Part shown: positions 8,197 to 16,223 of the stretch, one piece after another
Numbering within the stretch: the stretch's first letter is position 1
Layout: each line of letters begins with the position of its first letter
DNA from: Algoriphagus sp.
GTDB taxonomy: Bacteria; Bacteroidota; Bacteroidia; Cytophagales; Cyclobacteriaceae
Assembly (NCBI GenBank): GCA_021298245.1
Contig: JAJTDZ010000057.1
Coordinates: 1-35,723 of the forward strand
Direction: 5' to 3'
DNA length: 35,723 nt
Notes under the pieces: model-generated
Database searches by the model: none
Told to the model about the DNA's origin: nothing
Seen by the model: only the letters and a program-made list of their open reading frames with translations
Program-made: the position numbers and the translations under genes

Positions 8197-9174
8197 ATGG
8201 CGAGAGTTCTCACAGGAATACAAAGCTCAGGTAGGCCCCACCTCGGCAATATTTTAGGAGCTATTGTTCCTGCTATTCAATTGATCGAGCAAAATAGCAA
8301 AGAAGAATCCTTCATCTTCATTGCAGATTTTCACTCACTTACCAGCCAAAAAGATGGAACCATTCGTAAGCAAAATACACTTGCCGTAGCGGCAGCCTGG
8401 TTGGCCTTTGGTTTGGATATTGAAAAAACCATTTTTTACAGACAATCAAGAATTCCTGAAGTAGCAGAATTGAATTGGTACCTCAATTGCTTTGCTCCAT
8501 TCCCCATGCTTGCCAATGCCCACAGTTTCAAGGACAAATCGTCCCGATTGGCAGATGTAAACGCAGGTTTATTCACCTACCCTGTGCTAATGGCTGCTGA
8601 TATTTTATTGTATTCGGCAAATCTTGTACCCGTGGGAAAGGATCAACTGCAGCACTTAGAAATGGCTAGAGACCTAGCGAGTGCCTTCAACCATGCCATG
8701 GAAGAAGAAATCTTGACCCTCCCTGAAGCAAGAATTGCTACCGATGTGATGACCATTCCTGGTACGGATGGACAGAAAATGAGCAAATCCTACCAAAATA
8801 TCTTGGATATCTTTTTGCCTGAAAAGGAACTCAAGAAAAACGTGAATGCCATCATTACGGACAGCACTCCTCTTGAAGAACCCAAAGATCCAGATACCTG
8901 TACCGTATTCAAATTGTATAGTTTGATGGCTACACCTGCCCAAACGCAGGCCTTACGCGCACAGTACCTGGGGGGTAACTTTGGCTACGGACATGCCAAA
9001 AAAGAACTTTTGGACCTCCTATTGACCAAATTCCAGAAAGAGCGGGAACGGTTTGACTTTTTCATGAACCATCCCGAGGAAATCGAAGCACGACTCCATG
9101 CTGGTGAAGCAAAAGCGCGTCAAATAGCACTTCCGCTACTCAATCGTGTGCGTCAAAAATTAGGATTTTTATAA
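8197..9174 (+). CDS. trpS: Tryptophan--tRNA ligase
   Basis: 325 residues, normal for bacterial TrpRS (class Ic). It activates tryptophan with ATP and loads it on tRNA-Trp in the cytoplasm. The two class I signatures are present: PHLGN at residues 14-18 (HIGH-type) in the context GIQSSGRPHLGN, and KMSKS at residues 194-198. The core ADILLY and VPVGKDQLQHLEMARDLA segments, which shape the Trp pocket and dimer, are intact. It runs towards the PIG-L deacetylase gene with only 9 bp between the stops and no visible terminator, so the two transcripts probably overlap. Confidence 0.97.
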   Translation: MARVLTGIQSSGRPHLGNILGAIVPAIQLIEQNSKEESFIFIADFHSLTSQKDGTIRKQNTLAVAAAWLAFGLDIEKTIFYRQSRIPEVAELNWYLNCFAPFPMLANAHSFKDKSSRLADVNAGLFTYPVLMAADILLYSANLVPVGKDQLQHLEMARDLASAFNHAMEEEILTLPEARIATDVMTIPGTDGQKMSKSYQNILDIFLPEKELKKNVNAIITDSTPLEEPKDPDTCTVFKLYSLMATPAQTQALRAQYLGGNFGYGHAKKELLDLLLTKFQKERERFDFFMNHPEEIEARLHAGEAKARQIALPLLNRVRQKLGFL

Positions 9175-9183
9175 TCAAAATCA

Positions 9184-10038
9184 TCACCGAACTTCTCGAA
9201 AATACTCCCGATCAAATAACCTAGAGTAAATCCATTGGGGTACTTTGTCGTGGTAAGGCATTAAATCTTGCAATACTTTTTTCTGGGTTTGGTGCGCTTG
9301 CATGACCTGGAGTGTTCTGGAAAAATAGGGCTGGGTACCAATGGAAAAATCAGGCAAAGGAAGTCCTTTTCCAGGTTCCTCTGGATAGTTTTCCTTAAAT
9401 CCAGCAGAAAGTTTTAAGGCTACCTCGATTTGTTTTTTGCTTAAAGTGACTTGAAAAAGTTGCTTAGGTAAAAACCCCTGAGCTCCTCGATGTTTCAAAA
9501 ATACCTGCTCTACAGCTTCACCAGTGAGGCGATGATCCGAATGTCCGTACAAGCCTACCTTGGAATCATAGGAAAGGAGTACATCGGGCTTTTGGTCGAG
9601 AATCAGCGTATGGACCAATTGCATCAGGCTATCCAAACCCAGTTCATCCAACCCCCCATCGGCATAGTCCAACTGAATCAGATGATCTACGCCAAGAATC
9701 TGAGCGCTTTGCTGCATTTCGCCTGTGCGCAAGCGAGCCAATTCTTGCTCTGTGGGAATATTGGCAGCATTTCCTTTTTCCCCTCGGGTCAAGCATACCA
9801 AAGTAACTTGGTGCCCAGCGGCCTTGAGTCCCATGACCGTACCTGCCACAGTTACCTCATCGTCAGGATGCGGAAAAATAGCCAAAACACGTTTTTTGGG
9901 GCTGGAAGGAATCAATTCTTCCCGCTTTTCTACATCCGAATCATGCAGCATAGTCCTACCCCAAACGATCAGGATCAGCGGGAAAAAAACCAACAGGACG
10001 AGTAGAAAAACTAAAATGCCTTTCCCTACTTTCTTCAT
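9184..10038 (-). CDS. PIG-L (LmbE-like) family deacetylase, membrane-anchored
   Basis: 284 residues. One N-terminal membrane segment (residues 8-27) should anchor it with the catalytic part outside the cytoplasm. The zinc motif HPDDE is at residues 57-61 and the third ligand region YGHSDHRLTGEAV lies further on, as in GlcNAc-PI and MshB/BshB-type N-deacetylases, which remove acetyl groups from N-acetylglucosamine conjugates. The start ATG overlaps the stop of the upstream haem-protein gene (ATGA at 10035-10038), so the two are translationally coupled and probably work together on extracellular carbohydrate or glycoconjugate, though this is inference. The exact substrate is not known. Confidence 0.85.
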   Translation of the reverse strand: MKKVGKGILVFLLVLLVFFPLILIVWGRTMLHDSDVEKREELIPSSPKKRVLAIFPHPDDEVTVAGTVMGLKAAGHQVTLVCLTRGEKGNAANIPTEQELARLRTGEMQQSAQILGVDHLIQLDYADGGLDELGLDSLMQLVHTLILDQKPDVLLSYDSKVGLYGHSDHRLTGEAVEQVFLKHRGAQGFLPKQLFQVTLSKKQIEVALKLSAGFKENYPEEPGKGLPLPDFSIGTQPYFSRTLQVMQAHQTQKKVLQDLMPYHDKVPQWIYSRLFDREYFREVR

Positions 10039-10985
10039 TCCGATCGTTTCAAGGTGCTTAGGTAACTGACTAGATCACGGATTTCACGCTTCGAGAGTAA
10101 AGTACCCATCGGAGGCATGCTCGAAGCGCCTAAAGCTGTAGATGCAATCTCTTTTTTGGCAATCTCCTTCACTTCCGAACCCACCTGTACGCGCATGCTG
10201 TCTTTTTTATCTTCTAGGAGCAATCCAGTAACCTTATCACCAGCCACCAAGGTGAGGGTTATGGTTCCAAATCCAGGAGCCAATCGCTTGCTTGGCTCCA
10301 CCAAGGCGATCAATAAATCTTGCTTGGAGAGGGTCTTTCCTATGTTATCTAATGCAGGGCCAGCATTTCCACCCATGTCGTCGTAGGCATGGCAGCGGAT
10401 ACATTGGGCGGTTTGATTTTGGAAAAAGATGTTTCGACCCCTTTCCACATTCCCTTCTGCAAGTGCACCTGCATATTTTTTCCAAGTTTCCCCACCTGCT
10501 TTTTGATCCAATAAGGCCTCGTATTGGGTTTTGAGGTTGGCCGAACCCGTTGCAAGTACCGCCTCTTCCAATTCAATCCAGGTTCCTTCTGGGAGTTTGC
10601 CCAACTTAAAGTCTTCCAAAATGGAGGTCCATTCCTTGAAATCCTTGCTACCTGGTAAACTACCCAAGGTAAGTAAAGCGGTCTGCTGTTCTGCAAGGGT
10701 TCTTTTCTTCAAAATCTCCATCAGCAGCGGTACTTTTTGGTCATTGGGAAGGGAAGTCTGTGCTATCAAGCCCAAGCCCGCGACACGCACCGCTTCGGAT
10801 ACGTCACGCATGGCATAACTGATGGCATCGCTGAGATTAGGTGCGGACATGGCCACTAAGGCCTGAAGAGCTTCTACTTTGACTTCTTGGGAAGGATCCG
10901 TTTTTAACTTGCCAAACAAAAAGTCCGCCATCTCCGTCATGCCCAACTTGCCCATGGCCTTGAGAGATTCTTTTCTCAATTCCAT
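10035..10985 (-). CDS. 3' fragment of the haem-protein gene: HEAT repeats and haem c domain
   Basis: Begins inside a HEAT repeat (MELRKESLKAMGKLG) with no signal peptide, and ends in a mono-haem domain: CIRCH is the haem attachment site, then GGNAGPALDNIGKTLSKQDLL, and the SSMPPMGTLLSKREIRDLVSYL helix, whose Met is a candidate sixth ligand. This is the PVC-type haem-binding domain (TIGR02603). Its stop overlaps the start of the PIG-L gene by four bases. As an isolated fragment it should be unable to reach the periplasm for haem attachment. Confidence 0.7.
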   Translation of the reverse strand: MELRKESLKAMGKLGMTEMADFLFGKLKTDPSQEVKVEALQALVAMSAPNLSDAISYAMRDVSEAVRVAGLGLIAQTSLPNDQKVPLLMEILKKRTLAEQQTALLTLGSLPGSKDFKEWTSILEDFKLGKLPEGTWIELEEAVLATGSANLKTQYEALLDQKAGGETWKKYAGALAEGNVERGRNIFFQNQTAQCIRCHAYDDMGGNAGPALDNIGKTLSKQDLLIALVEPSKRLAPGFGTITLTLVAGDKVTGLLLEDKKDSMRVQVGSEVKEIAKKEIASTALGASSMPPMGTLLSKREIRDLVSYLSTLKRSE

Positions 10986-10993
10986 TACAGGAC

Positions 10994-12085
10994 TTATGCT
11001 TGCGAGATCCCCGGTTTGGTAAGAAATGCGATTACTGCATTCAGGTTCTCTTCTTTACCTAGGCGATGATTGGCACTGATTGCCCGACGAATCAAGGGTT
11101 CGTTGGAAAAAGAAGTAGTAGCGAGGATGGAGGCCAAAGCAGGCAATGCCGCAGGCACTGAAAAGTCGTCATGAATAGCTCGAGCCGCTTCAGTAACAAT
11201 TTCCTCTTCTTTATCTGCTAAAAACTTGGCTAATTCTGGTGATTGCAATCGTCTAAGGGCAAGAACTGCCCCCATGCGTACAGCCTTAGAAGAATGTGTG
11301 GAAAGTGCTGCCAAAGGAGCCACCTGCCCAATTTGTGACAAGGCATAGGACGCCCCATGGCGCAAAAAGGCATCTTCATCGTTATTTGAAGCCAACAATT
11401 GAATCAAGGGTTGGATCGCTGCCACATCCTTGGCTCTACCCAATGCTTCTGCACTAAAAAATCGTACCCGTGCATTTGCATGGGTCAAATTGGCAATCAA
11501 CTCCTTGCTGGCTTCTTTGTATCGAATGTCACCTAACCATTTGGCGGCCTGAGCTTGAATCTCTGGATCGCTATCCTTTAGCAAGGCCACGAGTGGCTTG
11601 GCGTAGGACCTATCCTCCAATCGTGCCATCTGGCTCAACCCCAAAATACCATGGATGCGTGCAAGTTGATTGCTCTTGTCTGTGATCACCTGCTGGAACT
11701 GGGCAGCCCCTTTTTGGCCACGCTTCACCAACTCAAATTGTGCTTTGCGACGGATACGCATGTCTTCAAAGTATAATTTTGACTTCAGGTCAGTTTCTGA
11801 TAATTTCTTGTAATCGGCTTTGATTTCAGCTTCAGTTTGCTGTTGCAAAGCCCAGCCTTTGGCTGTTTCATCGGTCAGCTTCCAGATACGCCCGTAGCCT
11901 TTATCGTTCCAGCCATTGACCCAATCTGCCATATACATGGATCCATCCGGTGCAAAATCAATACCTGTAGGCAGAAAATTACCTACAATTTTTTCAGTTT
12001 TTGTGAGTTCAAAAGAAGCTCCTTTGGGTTGCAATTGAAATGCGTGCAACCCAGAACCGGCAGCATTGCCAACAAACTCTACCAC
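10994..12085 (-). CDS. Middle fragment of the haem-protein gene: end of propeller and HEAT repeats
   Basis: The Met at 12085 (really a GTG/Val codon within VVEFVGN) is not a natural start; the frame stays open upstream to about 12118 where it joins the 5' fragment. It holds the last propeller blade (GIDFAPDGSMYMADWVNG) and about six HEAT-like helical repeats (for example VALLKDSDPEIQAQAAKWLG). It ends at TAA after LTKPGISQA, interrupting the repeat series. Confidence 0.65.
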   Translation of the reverse strand: MVEFVGNAAGSGLHAFQLQPKGASFELTKTEKIVGNFLPTGIDFAPDGSMYMADWVNGWNDKGYGRIWKLTDETAKGWALQQQTEAEIKADYKKLSETDLKSKLYFEDMRIRRKAQFELVKRGQKGAAQFQQVITDKSNQLARIHGILGLSQMARLEDRSYAKPLVALLKDSDPEIQAQAAKWLGDIRYKEASKELIANLTHANARVRFFSAEALGRAKDVAAIQPLIQLLASNNDEDAFLRHGASYALSQIGQVAPLAALSTHSSKAVRMGAVLALRRLQSPELAKFLADKEEEIVTEAARAIHDDFSVPAALPALASILATTSFSNEPLIRRAISANHRLGKEENLNAVIAFLTKPGISQA

Positions 12086-12111
12086 AAAAAAGTGATCCTT
12101 CCAGCGTTCTC

Positions 12112-13302
12112 CTAACCAGCACCTGGATTAAACACCATGCCGGTAGGTCCACTCACATAATTCATCAAGGCTGGCGTAATGTAAGAAGCCTGACCCTCCC
12201 AGCGCGGCAGGTACATTTTCTCATCCATCCAAACCTTATAGGTGTTGTTGTTGGGATCTCGGTACTTGCCAAACTGCCAGTTGATTCTCCATCCTGTATC
12301 AGAACCACGAGTGATGTACACCAAGCGTTCCTTTTCACCCGCATGATCCCCATCGTTGTCCACAGAAATAAGGTTGGTATGCTGATCAAACACAAACTCG
12401 TGCGTATTTCGAAGGCCCGAGGCAAAAATCTCAAAATCAGAGCCATCCGGGTTGGAGCGCGCAATCACCCCAGAATTTGCATAGTTGTACTCCGTGCCAT
12501 CATCTCCTTTTCCATTAAATCCAATGTCACCGATACCCCAATAGATGCGTCCATCAGGGCCCATTTCGACTCCAGACATCCCATGGGCACCAAAACCGAT
12601 GTGAATTCCATAGCCGTGTGAAAGGGATTTCTTTTCGTCCATGATTCCATCCCCATTCTTATCCTGCAACCTCCATAGGTCTGGACCTGCTGCTACATAC
12701 AAGGCATCTTCAGTCTTCAATACCCCTCCGGCTACATCAGTGACCTCTTCATGGAAATCGTATACTTGCTTCTGTCCCCAGTCTGCTAGTCCATCTCCAT
12801 CCGTATCTTTTAATTGATAGACCTCATTCCGCTCTTCCAGCATATCCTTCCAATCGTGAGATCCATCACCATTCAAGTCAGCCAGCCATTCGTTTTGAGC
12901 CGAACGCTCTGGAGACAATTCGGTTCGTAGGAAGTTTCGTTTGTCTTCAATGGTCTGCAAAGCAATGGAGCGAATTTCCCAATCCTGATGTCCTCGAATA
13001 TCAAATTCAGCATTATTCCGGCGAGGCGACCGGGTATAATAAATGGAACCATCGTCTCCTACTTGCAAGGCAATGGGATCCTTTACCAAGGAATCCGTAC
13101 CCCAAACATCCATTTTCAATCCCTCCACAAGGATAGGTGTCACTGAATTACGAGCCGCTTCTGCTTGGATGGCTAATTCTTCTTTGGTAAGGGTGGTAAT
13201 TCTAGGGTCTACAGGTTCCTCTTTTTTGCAGGAAATAAAAAAAACAAGTAAAGTGAAAAAGTAGCTTGCTTTTCTAAAATTGATGAAATGAGGTTTAGAC
13301 AT
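12112..13302 (-). CDS. 5' fragment of the haem-protein gene: lipoprotein signal and propeller domain
   Basis: Starts at the ATG at 13302 (MSKPHFINFRKASYFF), chosen because the hydrophobic signal and lipobox Cys follow at the right distance; an upstream ATG at 13350 would add 16 odd residues. After KKEEPVD come propeller repeats with calcium-loop-like DLNGDGSHDW, DTDGDGLADWG and DKNGDGIMDE, then GPDGRIYWGIGDIGFNGKGDD, typical of the sorbosone-dehydrogenase-like TIGR02604 domain. It ends at an early stop right after GMVFNPGAG because of the first frameshift. Confidence 0.75.
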   Translation of the reverse strand: MSKPHFINFRKASYFFTLLVFFISCKKEEPVDPRITTLTKEELAIQAEAARNSVTPILVEGLKMDVWGTDSLVKDPIALQVGDDGSIYYTRSPRRNNAEFDIRGHQDWEIRSIALQTIEDKRNFLRTELSPERSAQNEWLADLNGDGSHDWKDMLEERNEVYQLKDTDGDGLADWGQKQVYDFHEEVTDVAGGVLKTEDALYVAAGPDLWRLQDKNGDGIMDEKKSLSHGYGIHIGFGAHGMSGVEMGPDGRIYWGIGDIGFNGKGDDGTEYNYANSGVIARSNPDGSDFEIFASGLRNTHEFVFDQHTNLISVDNDGDHAGEKERLVYITRGSDTGWRINWQFGKYRDPNNNTYKVWMDEKMYLPRWEGQASYITPALMNYVSGPTGMVFNPGAG

Positions 13303-13506
13303 AAAGAAATAGGCTATTTGAGAAAGAAAAATAAAAAAAACTGGAACCAATCCCTATTCAAATATGAAATCCTTTAAAAAATATGAATAAAAGGAATAAA
13401 CTAGGTTTATACCCAATCTGGTACCCCCGACTACCACTGCCTCTACGAGAAGCACAGTTAAATCAAAAACTAATCTGCCCTAATTCGTCTTTATCCCGTA
13501 CGTACC

Positions 13507-13535
13507 AAAAAAAAAGCTGCTTTACCAGCAGCTTT
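13507..13535 (-). terminator. Rho-independent terminator of tRNA-Glu
   Basis: Perfect 9-bp stem AAAGCTGCT (13513-13521) / AGCAGCTTT (13527-13535) with a 5-nt loop, followed on the minus strand by a run of T (plus-strand A at 13507-13515). It lies 4 bases beyond the mature 3' end of the tRNA gene, as expected for a single-gene tRNA transcript. Confidence 0.85.
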
Positions 13536-13539
13536 GATG

Positions 13540-13611
13540 TAGTCCGTACGGGAATCGAACCCGTGTTTTATCCGTGAAAGGGATACGTCCTAACCCCTAG
13601 ACGAACGGACC
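13540..13611 (-). tRNA. tRNA-Glu (anticodon TTC)
   Basis: The minus strand folds as a complete 72-nt cloverleaf. Acceptor 5' GGTCCGT pairs with 3' ACGGACT (first pair G-U), discriminator A at 13540; D arm GTCT..AGGAC; anticodon stem TATCC/GGATA with loop CTTTCAC giving anticodon TTC; T arm ACGGG TTCGATT CCCGT. CCA is not encoded, so it must be added after transcription. It has its own promoter and terminator. Confidence 0.97.
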
Positions 13612-13649
13612 ATAGGGGGCAAAAATCTATCCTTTTTTAAAAGGTTGTG

Positions 13650-13681
13650 CAAATATAGAGGGTTCAATTTATAATCCCAAA
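13650..13681 (-). promoter_or_regulatory. Bacteroidota-type promoter of tRNA-Glu
   Basis: On the minus strand, TTTG (13678-13681) is followed after 20 bases by TATATTTG (13650-13657), an exact match to the Bacteroidota -33 TTTG / -7 TAnnTTTG sigma-A consensus with good spacing. It lies 38 bases upstream of the mature tRNA 5' end, leaving room for a short leader. Seen directly; the activity is inferred. Confidence 0.65.
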
Positions 13682-13789
13682 GTAGGCACAGAAATTTCTT
13701 TGCCTCCTCCAACAAAAATGCTGAACCAAAGCAGTGAATATTTGCTTTAGTAAAAGTTACCTTTACAAAAATTTACCTCATTGCTACAC

Positions 13790-14815
13790 ATGTCTCCCTA
13801 TTCCTCTCCCATACGCATAGCCATCAATGGATTTGGTAGGATTGGTAGGTACACTGCCAAACTCCTCCTCAGAGACAGTAGATTTGACCTAGTGGCCATA
13901 AATGATTTGGCAGATCCCGCTGCCATGGCACACTTACTAAAGTATGATTCCATCCATGGAAAATTTGATTCAGAAATTACGCTAGAGGATAGTTTTCTCC
14001 GAGTAGATGAGAAAAAAATAATCTTATGCTCCCGCTCTCAGCCTGAACATCTTCCTTGGAAAGAATTGGCCATAGATGTAGTCCTGGAATGCACGGGGAG
14101 ATTTACTTCTACAGGGGATGTATCCAAGCACTTGGAGGCAGGTGCGAAAAAAGTAATCCTCTCTGCACCCTCCCAAGACCATGCTATTCCCATGATCGTA
14201 ATGGGTGTAAATGATCACCTGATTACTGGCAATGAAAAGATCATTTCCAATGCGTCCTGCACCACCAATTGCTTGGCACCCATGGTCAAAGTACTTGAAG
14301 AGCATTTTGGTATTGAAAGAGGTTTTGCCTCTACCATACATTCCTACACTAACGATCAAAACCTACATGACGCTCCCCATAGAGATTTGAGAAGAGCAAG
14401 AGCTGCAGCCTATTCCATCATTCCGACCACTACCAATGCAGGAAAAGCTTTGGATAGGGTAATTCCTGCATTAGCAGGAAAAATTGAAGCCTCGGCCATG
14501 AGAGTCCCGGTACCTGATGGTTCTCTCACCGATTTGGTGGTGACCCTTTCTCGAGAAGTCACTACGAATGAAGTAAATCAAGCTTTCAAAAGAGCAGCAG
14601 CATCAGATCTCAAGGGTTACCTGCAAGTGGAATCCGATCCTATCGTATCTATGGATATCATAGGGAACCCCCATTCCTGTATCCTAGATGAAGCTTTGAG
14701 CAGTGCCAAGGGAAATCTGGTGAAAGTAGTAGCTTGGTACGACAACGAATCGGGCTATGCCAATCGATTAATGGATCTCCTAATAAAGATTAATCTAACT
14801 GAAGCAAAAAAGTAG
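13790..14815 (+). CDS. gapA: Type I glyceraldehyde-3-phosphate dehydrogenase
   Basis: 341 residues from the ATG at 13790; the frame also opens at a TTG three codons earlier, which I reject. The enzyme oxidises glyceraldehyde-3-phosphate with NAD and phosphate to 1,3-bisphosphoglycerate in glycolysis, or the reverse in gluconeogenesis. The Rossmann motif INGFGRIGR is at the N-terminus, NDL follows strand 2, the catalytic Cys is in SNASCTTNCLAP, and the active-site His region is TIHSYTNDQ. RVPVPDGSLTDL and WYDNESGYANR, both near-invariant in the family, are intact. It could instead act as erythrose-4-phosphate dehydrogenase, but the sequence is nearer to GAPDH. It probably has its own promoter in the gap shared with tRNA-Glu. 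Confidence 0.95.
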   Translation: MSPYSSPIRIAINGFGRIGRYTAKLLLRDSRFDLVAINDLADPAAMAHLLKYDSIHGKFDSEITLEDSFLRVDEKKIILCSRSQPEHLPWKELAIDVVLECTGRFTSTGDVSKHLEAGAKKVILSAPSQDHAIPMIVMGVNDHLITGNEKIISNASCTTNCLAPMVKVLEEHFGIERGFASTIHSYTNDQNLHDAPHRDLRRARAAAYSIIPTTTNAGKALDRVIPALAGKIEASAMRVPVPDGSLTDLVVTLSREVTTNEVNQAFKRAAASDLKGYLQVESDPIVSMDIIGNPHSCILDEALSSAKGNLVKVVAWYDNESGYANRLMDLLIKINLTEAKK

Positions 14816-14857
14816 TTAAACCTCTCTAAAGAAAATAAATCAAGCATCTTGGTGATC

Positions 14858-15475
14858 TTACTGTATTCTTCTCACCTGATAATCTTTTATTGTGCTTTCG
14901 ACAACGATTTTTTCTAGTTTCCCCGCATGGTAATGATATTCCGTGGTGTTGCCATTTAGTATTATTTCATAAATACCGGCACCAATTTTTTTTATAGGTG
15001 AAGCTTTTCCATATACTTCAGATAAAAACATCTCATTCCCGCTAGGCTCATGAAAAAACATTTTTGTGCTGCACCAAGAATGTGGGCCCGGGAGGGGAGA
15101 TTTATTGGAATACTTGTAAGAAGTGGCATCAACGGTGTATTGGGAACCATTCCAAATTATTTTTGAAGTAAAATTCCCTCTATTGGTTTTAGAATCAGAG
15201 TAAGCCTTGGTGATTTTCCCTCCAACCAAATGGGCTCTATTGTTTAATCGCAAATCTACGTCTCCAAATAACCAGAAGCTGACCTGACTATCCACTTTAT
15301 AAGCTATGGAATCCTTAAATGATACTTTTTGTGCTGTCATTTGACCAATTTGTATTCCTAGCACTACAATTTCAAATCGAGCCGTTTCTGTTTGTTGTTG
15401 TGCAAATCCCTCCAAAGAGAAGAAGTATAAAAGCAAAAACAATATGGGCGTTGTATGTGTAGGAAAGGTTTTCAT
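14858..15475 (-). CDS. Exported protein of unknown function (DUF6134/DUF3108-like)
   Basis: 205 residues with a signal peptide (residues 1-25, ending EGFAQ). The rest is predicted to be mostly beta strand: RFEIVVLGIQIGQMTAQKV, VDSQVSFWLFGDVDLRLNNRAHL, then a GKASPIKKIGAGIYEIILNG segment. A short exported beta-barrel-like protein in which an early strand carries 'x-G-x-x-IG' and the middle holds a WCSTKMFF block resembles Bacteroidota proteins I know as DUF6134, related to DUF3108. I cannot name a function or catalytic residues. It is convergent with gapA, with 42 bp between the stops and no clear terminator. Confidence 0.6.
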   Translation of the reverse strand: MKTFPTHTTPILFLLLYFFSLEGFAQQQTETARFEIVVLGIQIGQMTAQKVSFKDSIAYKVDSQVSFWLFGDVDLRLNNRAHLVGGKITKAYSDSKTNRGNFTSKIIWNGSQYTVDATSYKYSNKSPLPGPHSWCSTKMFFHEPSGNEMFLSEVYGKASPIKKIGAGIYEIILNGNTTEYHYHAGKLEKIVVESTIKDYQVRRIQ

Positions 15476-15553
15476 GTGCTAAAGAACCTAAGGTGAAAAG
15501 GATGTCTTTAGAATTGATATGATCTTAATTTAATAAAAATCAAGTAGCAAAAA

Positions 15554-16165
15554 TTAACTCTCACCCTTTTTTTTTGAAAATCTAAGGGTAAATCTTTCCC
15601 AATCCTGCTGCGTATCCACGTCATAGAGCGTGGGCAAAAGTTGATAACTCAAGCTATATTGATGTAACGCATCAAGGGTTTGGGTCATCACGAGATCGGT
15701 ACTCCAGGAAATCCCATCAAATAAATAAGGAAAGGAAGAATTCATTCCGATCAAGTAATATCCACCATCTTCTGCAGGACCCAATACCACTTGGAATGTC
15801 TCTAGCAGGGTGAAGGCTCGAACAAGGTGATGGGCCTTAAGTTCAGGACAATCCGTTCCAATGATTACGAGCTGTTCGTAGCCAGCAGCCATGACCTCTT
15901 CCAGGGCATTTTTCATTCGTTCTCCTAAATCTTTACCTATTTGAATCCGAAGACGATGGTTTTTTTCCGTGTGATACAAAGGAATTTCATCAGAAAAATA
16001 TACAAAAATTTCAGCCATATCGGTTGGGATCTCCTTGTAGGTAAGTGCCACCATTTCGGAGTATATACCTAGGGCCTTTTCCTCCCCTACTCCTTCAGCC
16101 AACCTAGTCTTCACCTTGCCTAGAATAAGGTTTTTTTGAAATACGATAAGTGCATTTTTTTTCAT
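15554..16165 (-). CDS. TIGR04282/DUF2064-type nucleotidyl/glycosyltransferase-like protein
   Basis: 203 residues, cytoplasmic, GT-A-like fold. It shows the family signature KNLILGKVKTRLAEGVGEEKAL at the N-terminus (nucleotide-binding loop), LGERMKNALEEV, then VIIGTDCPELKAHHL with the metal-binding Asp pair region, and GPAEDGGYYLIGM. Members are annotated as TIGR04282 'arsenosugar biosynthesis glycosyltransferase' or DUF2064; the true substrate in Bacteroidota is unclear, so I do not give a pathway. It lies downstream of the TRAP transporter genes on the same strand, 58 bp after dctM, and may be transcribed with them, though nothing in its sequence ties it to uronate use. Confidence 0.8.
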   Translation of the reverse strand: MKKNALIVFQKNLILGKVKTRLAEGVGEEKALGIYSEMVALTYKEIPTDMAEIFVYFSDEIPLYHTEKNHRLRIQIGKDLGERMKNALEEVMAAGYEQLVIIGTDCPELKAHHLVRAFTLLETFQVVLGPAEDGGYYLIGMNSSFPYLFDGISWSTDLVMTQTLDALHQYSLSYQLLPTLYDVDTQQDWERFTLRFSKKKGES

Positions 16166-16223
16166 GAAGCTACGCGTAAAAACATCCTGTAAGGAAGTTG
16201 AGGACCATAGGTGAGTAATGGTA

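Larger units (their letters stand above)
10035..13302 (-). pseudogene. TIGR02604/TIGR02603-type haem-binding dehydrogenase-like lipoprotein, split by two frameshifts
   Basis: Three consecutive minus-strand reading frames together give one protein of about 1,090 residues, the usual size for the family. In order: lipoprotein signal with lipobox before Cys (FFIS-C) from the ATG at 13302; a beta-propeller membrane-bound dehydrogenase domain (TIGR02604-like) with many D-x-D-G calcium-type loops; a run of HEAT repeats; and a C-terminal mono-haem c domain (TIGR02603-like) with CIRCH. The first break lies near 12118: adding one base restores NPGA-WLGERWKDHFFVVEFVGN. The second lies near 10997-11003: a stop ends the frame at GISQA while the next frame continues ISPVMELRKESLKA. 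The 3' fragment has no signal peptide, so it could not become a cytochrome c by itself. Either a decayed gene or two base-calling errors. The stop overlaps the PIG-L gene start. Confidence 0.8.

Noticed and set aside
2715-9174. A tryptophan regulon linking kynA and trpS
   Set aside because: The genes are 4.5 kb apart, in separate units, and no shared leader or operator is visible.
9490-10005. Plus-strand frame of 171 codons opposite the PIG-L gene
   Set aside because: The minus strand encodes a clear deacetylase with HPDDE; the opposite frame is a shadow with no recognisable motif.
12040-12621. Plus-strand frame of 193 codons opposite the haem-protein gene
   Set aside because: It lies wholly antisense to conserved propeller sequence and looks like translated noise rich in His, Arg and Ile.
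13383-13577. Plus-strand frame of 64 codons
   Set aside because: It runs over the tRNA-Glu gene and its terminator, and its protein has no domain-like pattern.
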